From Pseudonocardia sp. (GTDB taxonomy: Bacteria; Actinomycetota; Actinomycetes; Mycobacteriales; Pseudonocardiaceae): 55,556 nt of DNA. The position numbers were made by a program, and so were the translations under genes. The notes beneath the pieces were generated by a model. The model was not told the origin of the DNA. It saw nothing but the letters and a program-made list of their open reading frames with translations, and searched no databases. How positions within the stretch are numbered: the stretch's first letter is position 1; the number at the start of each line of letters is the position of its first letter. Of this stretch, positions 32,130 to 40,438 are shown piece by piece. The DNA lies in NCBI RefSeq assembly GCF_025465255.1, contig NZ_JAODNI010000208.1:1-55556 (forward strand), read 5' to 3'.

Positions 32130-33407
32130 ATGGCCCAGACCAGCATCTGGCAGCAGATCCTCGACCACTCCCACCGGGCCGACCCCTACCCGCTCTACGC
32201 CGAGCTGCGGAAGACCCCCGTGGTACGGACGGAGGACGGGAGCTATGTCGTGAGCACCTACCGGGAGATCGTTGCCCTGCTCCACGACCCACGGCTCAGC
32301 TCGGATGTGCGCAGCCTCCCCGAGCTGGGCGCCGACGCGCCGGTGCAGGCGTCCGAAGAGGCCCCTGCCGGGCTCCCGCCCAACGTCATCGCCATCGATC
32401 CGCCCGAGCACGACCGGATCCGGCGCCTGCTGACGCGGAACTTCGGGCCGCCGCAGCGCCCCCGTCGCGTCGACAGCATGCTTCCCGACATGCTCGAGAT
32501 CGTGACGAGCGAGATCAACGACTTCGCAAGCGAGGACCGGTCGGGCACAACTCGGGTCGACATCGTCGACGACTTCGCCTATCCGTTCCCGGTCACGGTG
32601 ATCTGCCGACTGCTGGGAGTGCCCCGCGAGGACGAACCGCGATTCCAGGCGATGGCCGATGCGTTGATCAAAGCCGTCGACCCGACCACCGGAGGGATCG
32701 CGGAGCGGCAGCACCGACGGGCCGAGGCCGTCGCCGACCTCGGTCGGTACTTCGCCCAGCTCCTCGATGCCCGCCGCGGCCATCCGGGCGACGACCTGCT
32801 CTCCGGGCTCGTTGGCGGTGACGGCCCCGAGACGCCGATGTCACGGGAGGAGGTGCTGAGCAACGCGGCCCTGCTCCTCGTCGCCGGCCACGAGACGACC
32901 GTCAACCTCATCACCAACGGCATGCTCACCCTCCTGCGGCACCCCGAGGTGCTCGACCGGCTGCGCCGCGGCGACGAACCCGACCTGGCCGTCCGGGTGG
33001 TCGAGGAACTCCTGCGCTTCGAGCCACCGGTGCACTTCCTGCCGAACCGGTACACCCTCGACGACATCGAGGTCGCCGGCACCACCATCCCTGGGGGCTC
33101 ACCGGTCACGCTCGTGCTCGCCGCCGGCAGCCGCGACCCGGCCGACGTCCCGGATCCCGACCGCTTCGACCCCGACCGCGAGCACAACGAGCACCTGGGC
33201 TTCGGCGGGGGCGTCCACTACTGCTTCGGTGCCCCATTGGCTCGTCCCGAGGCCCGGATCGCGCTCACCGAGCTGGCCCGCCGGTTGGAGAACCCCCGAC
33301 TCGTCGCCGATCCGCCGCCCTACCGCCCGAATCCCGTCCTGCGAGGCCCCCGCCACCTCCTGGTCGAGATCGACGGCGTCAACCCCGTGCACCAGCACCG
33401 ACCGTGA
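32130..33407 (+). CDS. Cytochrome P450
   Basis: 425-residue soluble bacterial P450. I-helix AGHETT at 252-257, ExxR at E293-R296 (EELLRFEPPV), and heme loop HLGFGGGVHYCFGAPLARPE with the thiolate ligand C365. The AIDPPEHDRIRRLLTRNF segment is the usual C-helix region. ATG 32130 has GGGAGA upstream; GTG 32070 overlaps the reductase stop in the same frame and would add 20 residues. With the fused ferredoxin-reductase it makes a complete monooxygenase system. Some Streptomyces conservons carry P450 genes, which supports a link to the operon 1.7 kb upstream. The substrate is unknown. Confidence 0.93.
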   Translation: MAQTSIWQQILDHSHRADPYPLYAELRKTPVVRTEDGSYVVSTYREIVALLHDPRLSSDVRSLPELGADAPVQASEEAPAGLPPNVIAIDPPEHDRIRRLLTRNFGPPQRPRRVDSMLPDMLEIVTSEINDFASEDRSGTTRVDIVDDFAYPFPVTVICRLLGVPREDEPRFQAMADALIKAVDPTTGGIAERQHRRAEAVADLGRYFAQLLDARRGHPGDDLLSGLVGGDGPETPMSREEVLSNAALLLVAGHETTVNLITNGMLTLLRHPEVLDRLRRGDEPDLAVRVVEELLRFEPPVHFLPNRYTLDDIEVAGTTIPGGSPVTLVLAAGSRDPADVPDPDRFDPDREHNEHLGFGGGVHYCFGAPLARPEARIALTELARRLENPRLVADPPPYRPNPVLRGPRHLLVEIDGVNPVHQHRP

Positions 33408-33434
33408 CCGGCGGCGGGCAGGATCGCAGGGGAC

Positions 33435-34046
33435 TCAGCTCACCGCGTGCGACTGCTCCACCGCCAGGGCGTCCACCAGGTCGTTCATCGGGTCGCCCGA
33501 GTGCCCCTTCACCCAGCGGAAGGAGACGTCGCCGCGCTCGTTCACGAGCGTGATCAACGGTTCCCAGAGGTCGCGACTGACCACCGGCTTCTTCGCGCTG
33601 GTCACCCAGCCCCGGGCGAGCCAGCCCTTCCACCAGCCGTCACGGAAGCAGTTCACGACGTAGGTCGAGTCGCTGACGACGACCAGCGGTCCGTCCAGGG
33701 CGCGCACCGCCTCCAGCGCGGCGCGGATCTCCATCCGCTGGTTGGTGGTGGGGGCCTCGCCGCCGCTGTCCTGCCGCCCGTCCTGGGTGGCCCACGCCCA
33801 GCCCCCCGGGCCCGGGTTGCCCGAGCAGGCGCCGTCGGTCCACACCTCGAGCGCGCCCTCGGTGGCCGGCATGTCGGGCCGCGGCGCGGTCCGCTTCGGG
33901 CGTGCCGTCGGCCCGGCGACCGGGGCCTTCTCCGCCGCGTCGGCACACGCGACGTGGGTCCACACACTGCCCGACTTCGCGATCTCCTCACCGGGCTGGA
34001 TACGGGACGAGCAGGCCCCGCAGGTGGTGGCGTACTTCGCGGTCAT
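33435..34046 (-). CDS. rnhA: Ribonuclease HI with N-terminal zinc-finger-like segment
   Basis: 203 residues. The C-terminal 140 form RNase HI, which removes RNA from RNA-DNA hybrids. The DEDD residues are in VWTDGACSGNPGPGGWAW, QRMEIRAALEAV, VVSDSTYVVN and NDLVDALA. KGHSGDPMND carries the catalytic His loop. The N-terminal 35 residues have CGAC ... WTHVAC, a CxxC-x17-HxxC arrangement resembling a PARP-type zinc finger, joined by a Pro-rich linker. This is an unusual addition to RNase HI. ATG 34046 is preferred; GTG 34052 is just upstream. Confidence 0.92.
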   Translation of the reverse strand: MTAKYATTCGACSSRIQPGEEIAKSGSVWTHVACADAAEKAPVAGPTARPKRTAPRPDMPATEGALEVWTDGACSGNPGPGGWAWATQDGRQDSGGEAPTTNQRMEIRAALEAVRALDGPLVVVSDSTYVVNCFRDGWWKGWLARGWVTSAKKPVVSRDLWEPLITLVNERGDVSFRWVKGHSGDPMNDLVDALAVEQSHAVS

Positions 34047-34146
34047 CGGCACCCGACCACCCTAGGGCGGCGGTCGTCGCCGGCCGGACGTGCCTCGGGC
34101 GTCGAGGGCCGCGAGGTCCCGGCACCCGCCGGAGTTCCGGCGCCGC

Positions 34147-35457
34147 CTACCCCGGGGTGACGCTGCCCATGGTCGTCGGAGCCGCGTCGGTGTCCCGGTG
34201 CGGCGTCCGGGACTCCCGCACGGCGAGCATGATCACTGCGCCGAGCGCAGGCCCGGCCGCCAGGGTGAGGAACCCGACCGCGAAGGACCCCGAGGCGGAG
34301 TAGGCCGCCCCGACGGCCAGCGGGACGATGACGCTGCCGAGCTGCCAGACCGCGTTGGCGAACCCCGAGGCCGAGCCGGTGACCGCGCCCGACACGAGCC
34401 GGGGCACCAGGGCGACGAGCAGCGGTGTCCAGCCGTACGCGGCCGCGCCCAGCAGCGGCGCGAGCCAGAGGAAGGCGGTCGCCGTGCCGAGGTTGCCGAA
34501 CGCGACCAGCGTGACCGCGAACAGGGCCAGGATGCAGGACGCCGGGAGCCGCCTCGCCCCGCCGAAGAACCGGTCGGTGACGAACCCGACCACCGGCTTG
34601 ACCGCCACCGCGGTCACGGCGAAGATCGCGACCACCGCTCCCGCGGTCCCCGGCGAGATGGCGTGGCCCTTGATCATCAGTGCGTTGGCCCAGGTGACGA
34701 AGCCGTAGAGCCCCCAGAAGCCGCCGAAGCCGGCCAGGCAGGTGAGGACGAAGTTGCGGTTGCGGGCCATCGAGGACAGCCCGGTCGGCGCGGGCGCGGC
34801 GGACGACGGCCGGGTCTCCTGCGCGGCGGCGTCGGCCTCGGCACCCGCCGCGTCGAGCATCGGCCCCGGGCGGAGCAGGAAGAACAGGACCACGGCGAGC
34901 ACCATCGAGAGGACGCCGAAGAGGTGGTACGAGGTCCCCCAGCCGTGCCAGGCGATCAGCGCGGGGACGACTGAGTTGGCGATGGCCGTGCCGAGGGAGG
35001 TCGCGGTCACGAAGATGCCGAGGGGCAGGCCGAGCTTCGACGCGGGGAACCAGCTGGTGACGAGGCGGATACCGGCCGAGTAGTCGGCGCCGGCGAACAG
35101 GCCGACCAGGGCCTGCACCGCGATGCCGACCGTCGCCGAGGTCGTGGAGCCGAAGACGGTCATCAGCGCTCCGGCGCCGAACAGCGAGATCGAGAGCATC
35201 AGCCGGCCCCCGAGCCGGTCGGTGCCGATCCCGCCGAGGGCGTTGGAGATGACGTACCCGATGTAGTAGGCCGTGGCGAAGGCACCCAGGCTGGCGACGG
35301 GGACCGCCAGGCTGTCGCCCACGAAGACGGACGCCGGCCCCCAGGTCGAACGGTCGACCGAGGTCAGGGTGAAGGACATCCAGCAGGCGAAGAGGACGAC
35401 CCAGCGGTACGGCGACAAGGCGGGTTCGGCACTGCTGCCGGAAGTGCGTGAGCTCAT
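34147..35457 (-). CDS. MFS transporter of the aromatic-catabolic operon
   Basis: 436 residues with about 12 membrane helices. SVDRSTWGPASVFVGDSL and GGIGTDRLGGRLMLSISL are typical of the anion:cation symporter/oxalate-formate-type MFS groups that take up organic acids. A charged central loop separates the two halves. ATG 35457 is set by GGAGG 8 nt upstream. It lies 98 bp downstream of the reductase gene, last in the Rieske oxygenase operon, which suggests uptake of the operon's aromatic acid substrate. Confidence 0.85.
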   Translation of the reverse strand: MSSRTSGSSAEPALSPYRWVVLFACWMSFTLTSVDRSTWGPASVFVGDSLAVPVASLGAFATAYYIGYVISNALGGIGTDRLGGRLMLSISLFGAGALMTVFGSTTSATVGIAVQALVGLFAGADYSAGIRLVTSWFPASKLGLPLGIFVTATSLGTAIANSVVPALIAWHGWGTSYHLFGVLSMVLAVVLFFLLRPGPMLDAAGAEADAAAQETRPSSAAPAPTGLSSMARNRNFVLTCLAGFGGFWGLYGFVTWANALMIKGHAISPGTAGAVVAIFAVTAVAVKPVVGFVTDRFFGGARRLPASCILALFAVTLVAFGNLGTATAFLWLAPLLGAAAYGWTPLLVALVPRLVSGAVTGSASGFANAVWQLGSVIVPLAVGAAYSASGSFAVGFLTLAAGPALGAVIMLAVRESRTPHRDTDAAPTTMGSVTPG

Positions 35458-35555
35458 CGGTGAGCCTCCGTGGTGGAAGGGATCGGCGCACGTCGTGGGG
35501 CGGCGCCGGGCCGGGCCGCGGACCGGCCGGGCGGGAGCGGGTTCGGGTGCCGCTT

Positions 35556-36533
35556 CTAGAGGTCGAGGACGAGCCGGGCCGACGTGCAGCCGCCGACACA
35601 GATCATCATCGACGTGTTCCTGGCGCGTTCCTTCTCGCTCAGGATCGTGTCGCGGTGCAGCGGCGTGCCGTCGAGCACCTTCGTCTCGCAGGTGCCGCAG
35701 AAGCCCTCCTCGCAGGAGGACAGGACGTCCGGGCGGAGCGGGCGGACGGCGTCGAGCACGGACTGCCCGGGCAGGACGGTGACCGTCTCGCCGGTCTGCG
35801 CGAGCTCGACCTCGAACGACGCCCGGCCACCGGCGGAGTCGCCGGCGGCGGTGGCGTTCGGCCCGAGCGGATCGGCGCCGAAGCGCTCGAACCGCAGCGG
35901 CAGATCCGGCCGTTCCAGCTCCACGGTCCGGCTCAGCGCGGCGAGCAACCCGGCGGGGCCGCAGGCGTAGACGGCCGACCCGGCCGGCGCCCCCGCCACG
36001 ATCGCGTTCAGCGGGAGCGGCCCGTCGACGTCGTCGCTGCGCAGCACGAGCCGTCCGCCGGACCGCCCGGCCAGCTCGCGCAGCGGCCCCGTGAACGCCA
36101 GCGTTTCCGCCCGCCGGCCGCCGTAGTGCAGCTCCCACGGCACCCCCGCGGCGACGGCCTCGCGGATCATGCCGAGCACCGGCGTGATCCCGATCCCGCC
36201 CGCGACGAAGACGTAGGCCTCCGCCGGTTCGAGCGCGAACCGGTTGCGGGGGCCACGGATCGTCAGGCGGCGCCCCACCAGCGCGGTGTCGTGGATCTCG
36301 GCCGAGCCGCCGCGCCCGTCCGGCTCCCGGAGCACCGCGACCGTGTACTCGGGATCGTCGGGCTCGCCGCACAGCGAGTACTGGCGGACGAGCCCGGACG
36401 GGAGCACGAGATCGACGTGGGCACCGGCGGTCCAGCCGGGCAGCGGGCCGTCGCCGCGCAGCCGCAGGGAGACGACGCCCGCGGACTCCCAGCGGACCTG
36501 GGTGACCGTGACCGGGAGCGTGGCGTCGCTCAT
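35556..36533 (-). CDS. Phthalate-dioxygenase-reductase-type ferredoxin reductase
   Basis: 325 residues in the FMN/NAD/[2Fe-2S] order of class IA oxygenase reductases. The flavin site is RQYSLCGEPDDPEY, the nicotinamide-binding fold is VFVAGGIGITPVLGMIREA, and YACGPAGLLAAL is the second NAD contact. The C-terminal plant-type ferredoxin has CEEGFCGTC and a distal Cys in MMICVGGC. It passes electrons from NADH to the Rieske oxygenase encoded two genes upstream. The ATG overlaps the previous stop by 4 nt. Confidence 0.93.
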   Translation of the reverse strand: MSDATLPVTVTQVRWESAGVVSLRLRGDGPLPGWTAGAHVDLVLPSGLVRQYSLCGEPDDPEYTVAVLREPDGRGGSAEIHDTALVGRRLTIRGPRNRFALEPAEAYVFVAGGIGITPVLGMIREAVAAGVPWELHYGGRRAETLAFTGPLRELAGRSGGRLVLRSDDVDGPLPLNAIVAGAPAGSAVYACGPAGLLAALSRTVELERPDLPLRFERFGADPLGPNATAAGDSAGGRASFEVELAQTGETVTVLPGQSVLDAVRPLRPDVLSSCEEGFCGTCETKVLDGTPLHRDTILSEKERARNTSMMICVGGCTSARLVLDL

Positions 36534-37042
36534 CGCATGCTCCCGGCAGGCTCGGCGTCCCGGGCCCCGCCGCGCAGCACCTGCAGGAAGGGCAGGGCGA
36601 ACCGGCTGTCCTTGAGGATCACGACGTTGTCCGCGGCCTCGCGGATCGTGGTGGCCGCGTGGTGGGCGGCGGGCTCGGCCCAGCGGGCGCCCGGGCTGAC
36701 CACGACGGCACCGAGCAGTGTGCCGGTGGCCCGCGCGGCGTCGCCGACGGCCACCACCGAGCGGCCGTCGACGGCGGTGAGCTCGTGGGCGAGCAGCACG
36801 ACGACGTCGGCGTCGTGCACCGCGTGGTCGAGCGGGCTGCTCACCGCGGTGCCCTCGCCGCTCGCGGGGACCGGCTCCGGGCGGAGCCGATCGTGGCTGG
36901 GCAGCAGGTCGGCCTCGGCGACCGTGATGCCCTCCAGTGCCGCGGGGTCCTGGCGGAGGAGCCAGCCCCGGGCGGTGGGGTCGAGCGGGACGAGCAGGAC
37001 GGTGGCCTCGTAGGACCGCCGGTCCCAGGAGATCGGCGCCAT
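36530..37042 (-). CDS. Unknown protein in the Rieske oxygenase operon
   Basis: 170 residues, no recognised family. The middle has an alternating hydrophobic pattern (DADVVVLLAHELTAV, RSVVAVGDAARATGTLLGAVV, ATTIREAADNVVILKD) that looks like a small alpha/beta fold, perhaps nucleotide or small-molecule binding. There is no signal peptide or metal-binding motif. It lies 33 bp after the oxygenase gene and overlaps the reductase start by 4 nt, so it is part of the same translationally coupled unit and probably contributes to the catabolic pathway. No function is proposed. Confidence 0.72.
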   Translation of the reverse strand: MAPISWDRRSYEATVLLVPLDPTARGWLLRQDPAALEGITVAEADLLPSHDRLRPEPVPASGEGTAVSSPLDHAVHDADVVVLLAHELTAVDGRSVVAVGDAARATGTLLGAVVVSPGARWAEPAAHHAATTIREAADNVVILKDSRFALPFLQVLRGGARDAEPAGSMR

Positions 37043-37075
37043 GGCGTCGTCCCCTCCTTCCTTCGTGCCGGAGGG

Positions 37076-38365
37076 TCAGATGGAGACGAAGTCCTCGCCG
37101 GTGCGGGCCACGAGGGCCTGCTCGGCGCCGTCCTGGAAGGGGACGGACTTCGGCAGCAGCACCGAGGCCGAGCGGACGCGGTGGTGCTCGGCCTCGCCGC
37201 CGGGGAGCGGGTCGGTGGACTCGGCCGCCTCCTCCGCGGCGGCGAGCAGCCGGCGCCGGGCGAGGATGATCGCGGCGTCGCTCGTGCCGAGCCGCTCCTT
37301 GGTGCGGTCGACGATCGGGCCCATGCTCTCCTGCAGGGAGAAGTCCTGGGCGGCGATCCCCTCGACCCCGCTGAAGCTGCGCTTCTCCCGCTGGGCCACC
37401 CGGTCGATGAGGTAGTCGTTGTCCGCGTTGGCCAGGGTGCGGTAGGTGCCCGGGACGTACTTGGCGTGGATGCCGTCCCCGCGGCGCATCGACTCCAGCT
37501 CGTCGTCGCGCAGGTCCCGGGTGGGGTGGTAGTTGATGCTCCAGGCCCAGCAGGTCTCGTCGTCGATCGGGACCCAGGCGTGGGCGCCGAGGGGGTTGTG
37601 GGTGCCGAAGGGCGGGATGATCGTGTACCACGGCATGATCCACTGTGTGATCCGCCAGTAGTACTGCTCGTCGTCGACGTTGCGCCGGGCCCCGATCAGC
37701 AGGCCGCCGTCGGACTCGATCACCTCGAACTTGGGCCTGGTGTCGGCCTTGAGATAGGTCAGCCCCTCGGTGCCGGCGTGCATGGGGTCGTCGTCCATGT
37801 TGAACCGGTGCGCGAAGGAGACGTGGCTGGAGTCGATGCCGCCCTCCATCGCCTGCATGAAGTTGGTCTCCTGCAGCCGCTTGGAGACGAAGACCTGCGA
37901 GTCGGGCAGCGTGGCCCACTCCAGCTCGGGCAGGTCCGGCTTCAGCTCCGGCGGGCCCATGTAGGTCCAGATCACGCCGCCGCGCTCGACGCACGGGTAC
38001 GCGGTCTGCTTGATCTTCTCCCGGAACCGGCTCTCCGGCGGCTCCGACGGCATGTCGACGCAGTTGCCGTCGACGTCGTACTTCCAGCCGTGGTACGCGC
38101 AGCGCAGCCCGCACTCCTCGTTCCGGCCGAAGAACAGCGACGCGGTGCGGTGGCTGCAGAACTCGTCGATCAGCCCGATGCGGCCGGCGCTGTCGCGGAA
38201 GGCGATGAGCCTCTCCCCCAGCAGCTGCACCCGCACCGGCGGGCAGTCCGGCTCGGGGATCTCCTCGGCCAGCAGGGCCGGGATCCAGTAGCGGCGCAGC
38301 AGGGTGCCCATCTCGGTGCCGCGGTTGGTCCGGACCAGCCGCTCGTTCTGCTCGTGGGTCAGCAC
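37076..38365 (-). CDS. Rieske [2Fe-2S] aromatic ring-hydroxylating oxygenase, alpha subunit
   Basis: 429 residues, of the phthalate 4,5-dioxygenase/phenoxybenzoate dioxygenase-like group that works as alpha subunits only. Rieske ligands C70, H72, C89 and H92 (FCSHRTAS ... LRCAYHGWKYD). The mononuclear iron site is in MEGGIDSSHVSFAHR, with H181 and H186 and the bridging D178. It attacks an aromatic or other unsaturated ring or ether with O2, using electrons from the reductase two genes on. GTG 38365 has GAGGAG 7 nt upstream. Confidence 0.93.
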   Translation of the reverse strand: MLTHEQNERLVRTNRGTEMGTLLRRYWIPALLAEEIPEPDCPPVRVQLLGERLIAFRDSAGRIGLIDEFCSHRTASLFFGRNEECGLRCAYHGWKYDVDGNCVDMPSEPPESRFREKIKQTAYPCVERGGVIWTYMGPPELKPDLPELEWATLPDSQVFVSKRLQETNFMQAMEGGIDSSHVSFAHRFNMDDDPMHAGTEGLTYLKADTRPKFEVIESDGGLLIGARRNVDDEQYYWRITQWIMPWYTIIPPFGTHNPLGAHAWVPIDDETCWAWSINYHPTRDLRDDELESMRRGDGIHAKYVPGTYRTLANADNDYLIDRVAQREKRSFSGVEGIAAQDFSLQESMGPIVDRTKERLGTSDAAIILARRRLLAAAEEAAESTDPLPGGEAEHHRVRSASVLLPKSVPFQDGAEQALVARTGEDFVSI

Positions 38366-38411
38366 GGTTCGCTCCTCGAGATTCGACGTGATGTGGTGGG
38401 AAGGGAGGCGG

Positions 38412-39542
38412 TCAGGCCGAGGGCCGGACGACGACGTGGGGCGACTCCGGTCCGGTGCCGTCCGCGAGCCGGGTGAGCATGTCGCCGACGCCGTCGAGGT
38501 CCACGGCGACGGTCGGCACCCGGTCCAGGTGCGAGCTGCCGTCGGCCAGGGAGGAGATCGCGGCGGCGATCGCCTCCGGGGCACGGCCGCGCACGGCGCT
38601 CACGGTGAGGCTGCGCCGGACCATGCGCGCGGTGTCGACACCGACCGCGGCGGGCCGCTTCGGTGAGGTGAGCACCAGCCTGCCGCCGTGGCCCAGCAGC
38701 TCGACCGCCGGGACGACCACGCCGGGACCGGTCCCCACGGCGTCGACGACCAGGTCGGCGTCCCGGCCCCCGGTCGCCGCCCGGACGCGGGCGGTGAGAT
38801 CGTCGGCCCCGACGACGACGGGCGTACCCCCGAGGGCCTCGGCCATCTCCAGGCGCTCCGCGTCCCGGTCCAGGCCACCGACGACGACCTGTCCGGCGCC
38901 GCTCGCGACCGCGGCGGCCACGAGGGCGAGCCCGTGGTAGCCCGGGCCCAGCACCACCACGGTGTCGCCGGGGCGCAGCCGTCCGGCGCCGCCGGTCCAG
39001 TCCAGGGCGTTGGCGTAGGGCAGGACCCAGGCCGCCAGCTCCTCGTCGAGATCCTCGGGGAGCCGGTGCACGACCGCGTTCGGCGGCAGGAAGACGTGGT
39101 CGGCGTTGCCGCCGAGGAGTCCGGGGGACTCGGCCACGGGGATGGTGCCGATCCGGCGCCCCCCGCCCCAGATGTCGGTGGCCGGGCAGAGCCGGTAGGG
39201 CCCGGTCCGGCAGGTCGGGCACGTCCCGCAGGGGAGGTACTCCTCGATCACGACCCGGTCGCCGGCCCGCACGCCCCAGCGCCGCGCGGCCGACGCGCCG
39301 ATCGAGGCGATCTCGCCGACGACGTGGTGCCCCAGGATCGTCGGCTCCGCCACGCCCGCCGCGTACAGCCCGACGTCGGTGCCGCAGATCCCGGACGCCG
39401 TCACCCGCAGCCAGCCCGTGTCCGCGTCGGCCGGCGCGATCGCCAGCTGCCGGATCTCGCTGCTGCCGTTCGGCAGGGCGACGCTCGCCCTCGCGGTGTC
39501 GGGGAGGACAGCCACCCCGCTCCGCTCCGCGGTCCACACCAT
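38412..39542 (-). CDS. Zinc-dependent alcohol dehydrogenase (MDR family)
   Basis: 376 residues. The catalytic zinc site is in SGICGTDVGLY and ILGHHVVGEI, and the structural zinc cluster has four cysteines in CGTCPTCRTGPYRLC. The NAD(P)-binding fold is VVVLGPGYHGLALVAAAVAS (GxGxxG). It is the first gene of the five-gene operon and probably oxidises an alcohol product or a side-chain hydroxyl of the substrate. ATG 39542 begins MVWTAERSG; the upstream ribosome site is poor (AGGATG), so translation may start on a near-leaderless mRNA from the operator region. Confidence 0.88.
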   Translation of the reverse strand: MVWTAERSGVAVLPDTARASVALPNGSSEIRQLAIAPADADTGWLRVTASGICGTDVGLYAAGVAEPTILGHHVVGEIASIGASAARRWGVRAGDRVVIEEYLPCGTCPTCRTGPYRLCPATDIWGGGRRIGTIPVAESPGLLGGNADHVFLPPNAVVHRLPEDLDEELAAWVLPYANALDWTGGAGRLRPGDTVVVLGPGYHGLALVAAAVASGAGQVVVGGLDRDAERLEMAEALGGTPVVVGADDLTARVRAATGGRDADLVVDAVGTGPGVVVPAVELLGHGGRLVLTSPKRPAAVGVDTARMVRRSLTVSAVRGRAPEAIAAAISSLADGSSHLDRVPTVAVDLDGVGDMLTRLADGTGPESPHVVVRPSA

Positions 39543-39554
39543 TGGGTCGCATCC

Positions 39555-39590
39555 TATCGCTATGTGATAGCTTATTATCGCTGTGCGATA
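39555..39590. promoter_or_regulatory. Tandem 15-bp operator between ADH operon and IclR gene
   Basis: Two copies of TATCGC-N3-G(C/T)GATA: 39555-39569 (one mismatch between arms) and 39576-39590 (perfect). The centres are 21 bp apart, about two helical turns. They lie in an unusually AT-rich pocket between divergent genes, which fits IclR-family binding to one face of the DNA and control of both directions. Confidence 0.7.
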
Positions 39591-39639
39591 TCGGTACAGT
39601 AGATCGCGCAATGTCCGGCGTCAACGGGGAGGCGACACG

Positions 39640-40395
39640 GTGGCAACCGCGAAGGCCGGTGCCGACAGCGGGCGGCGGGCACTCGACCTGCTCTTCGCGT
39701 TCACCGAGCAGCGCCCGGTGGCCTCGGTCCGGGATCTCGCGGAGGCGCTGGACATCCCGGCGCCCTCGGTGCACCGGTACGTGGCCCTGCTGCGCGACAT
39801 GGGCCTGATCGAGGAGGGCTCGCGGGGGCGCTACCACCTGACGATGCGGGTCGCCGCGCTCGCGCGCGCCGCGCGCCGGGCCGCCCCGATCGTCGACATC
39901 GCCGAGCCCGCCATGCGGGCCCTCTCCGAGAAGATCGGGGAGTCGGTCCTGCTGATGCGGCTGGTCCACGGCCTGCCCGTGTGCATCCACCGGGTCGAGT
40001 CGCCCAGCAGGTTCCGGCTCTCCTTCGAGCCGGGACAGCCCCTGCCACCCCTGCGCGGAGCCAGCGCCCGGCTACTGCTCGGCGGGCTCGGCGCCGGCGA
40101 GCGCGCGGACTACGTCGACCGGGCGCTGAGCTCGGGAGCGCTGCCCCCGGTCAGCGGCCGCGAGGGGTTCCTGGCCGAGGTGGAGCGCGACGTCGCGCGC
40201 GGCTGGGCGATCAGCAACCAGGAGATCGACGAGGGGGTCTGGGCGCCGGCGGCGGCGATCCGCGAGGACGGCCGGACCGTGGCGGCGTTGTCCGCGCCGT
40301 GCCCGTCGTTCCGGGTCGACGACCAGCGCCGCAAGGACATCCTGGACCTCGTCCGGAAGACCGCCGACGAGATCTCCGAGGCGCTGGGCAGCTGA
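39640..40395 (+). CDS. IclR family transcriptional regulator
   Basis: 251 residues. An N-terminal winged helix-turn-helix (RPVASVRDLAEALDIPAPSV, then HRYVALLRDMGLIEEGSRGR) is followed by the IclR effector domain, with PAMRALSEKIGESVLLMRLV and the C-terminal WAISNQEIDEGVWAPAAAI, which usually binds an aromatic or short organic acid. GTG 39640 has GGGGAGG 7 nt upstream, giving a normal IclR length; earlier in-frame codons would place the start inside the operators. Divergent from the Rieske operon, which it probably controls. Confidence 0.92.
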   Translation: MATAKAGADSGRRALDLLFAFTEQRPVASVRDLAEALDIPAPSVHRYVALLRDMGLIEEGSRGRYHLTMRVAALARAARRAAPIVDIAEPAMRALSEKIGESVLLMRLVHGLPVCIHRVESPSRFRLSFEPGQPLPPLRGASARLLLGGLGAGERADYVDRALSSGALPPVSGREGFLAEVERDVARGWAISNQEIDEGVWAPAAAIREDGRTVAALSAPCPSFRVDDQRRKDILDLVRKTADEISEALGS

Positions 40396-40407
40396 ATCGA
40401 CGGGTGA

Positions 40408-40427
40408 ATTTCAACGCCTGTTGAGAT
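40408..40427. promoter_or_regulatory. Palindrome upstream of the phosphotransferase gene
   Basis: ATTTCAACGCCTGTTGAGAT, in which 7 of 8 outer base pairs are complementary around a 4-nt centre, placed 12 nt before the ATG at 40439. It may be an operator overlapping the promoter. It does not resemble the G/C-rich palindrome reported as the rifamycin-associated element. Confidence 0.45.
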
Positions 40428-40438
40428 AAGCTCGGTCG

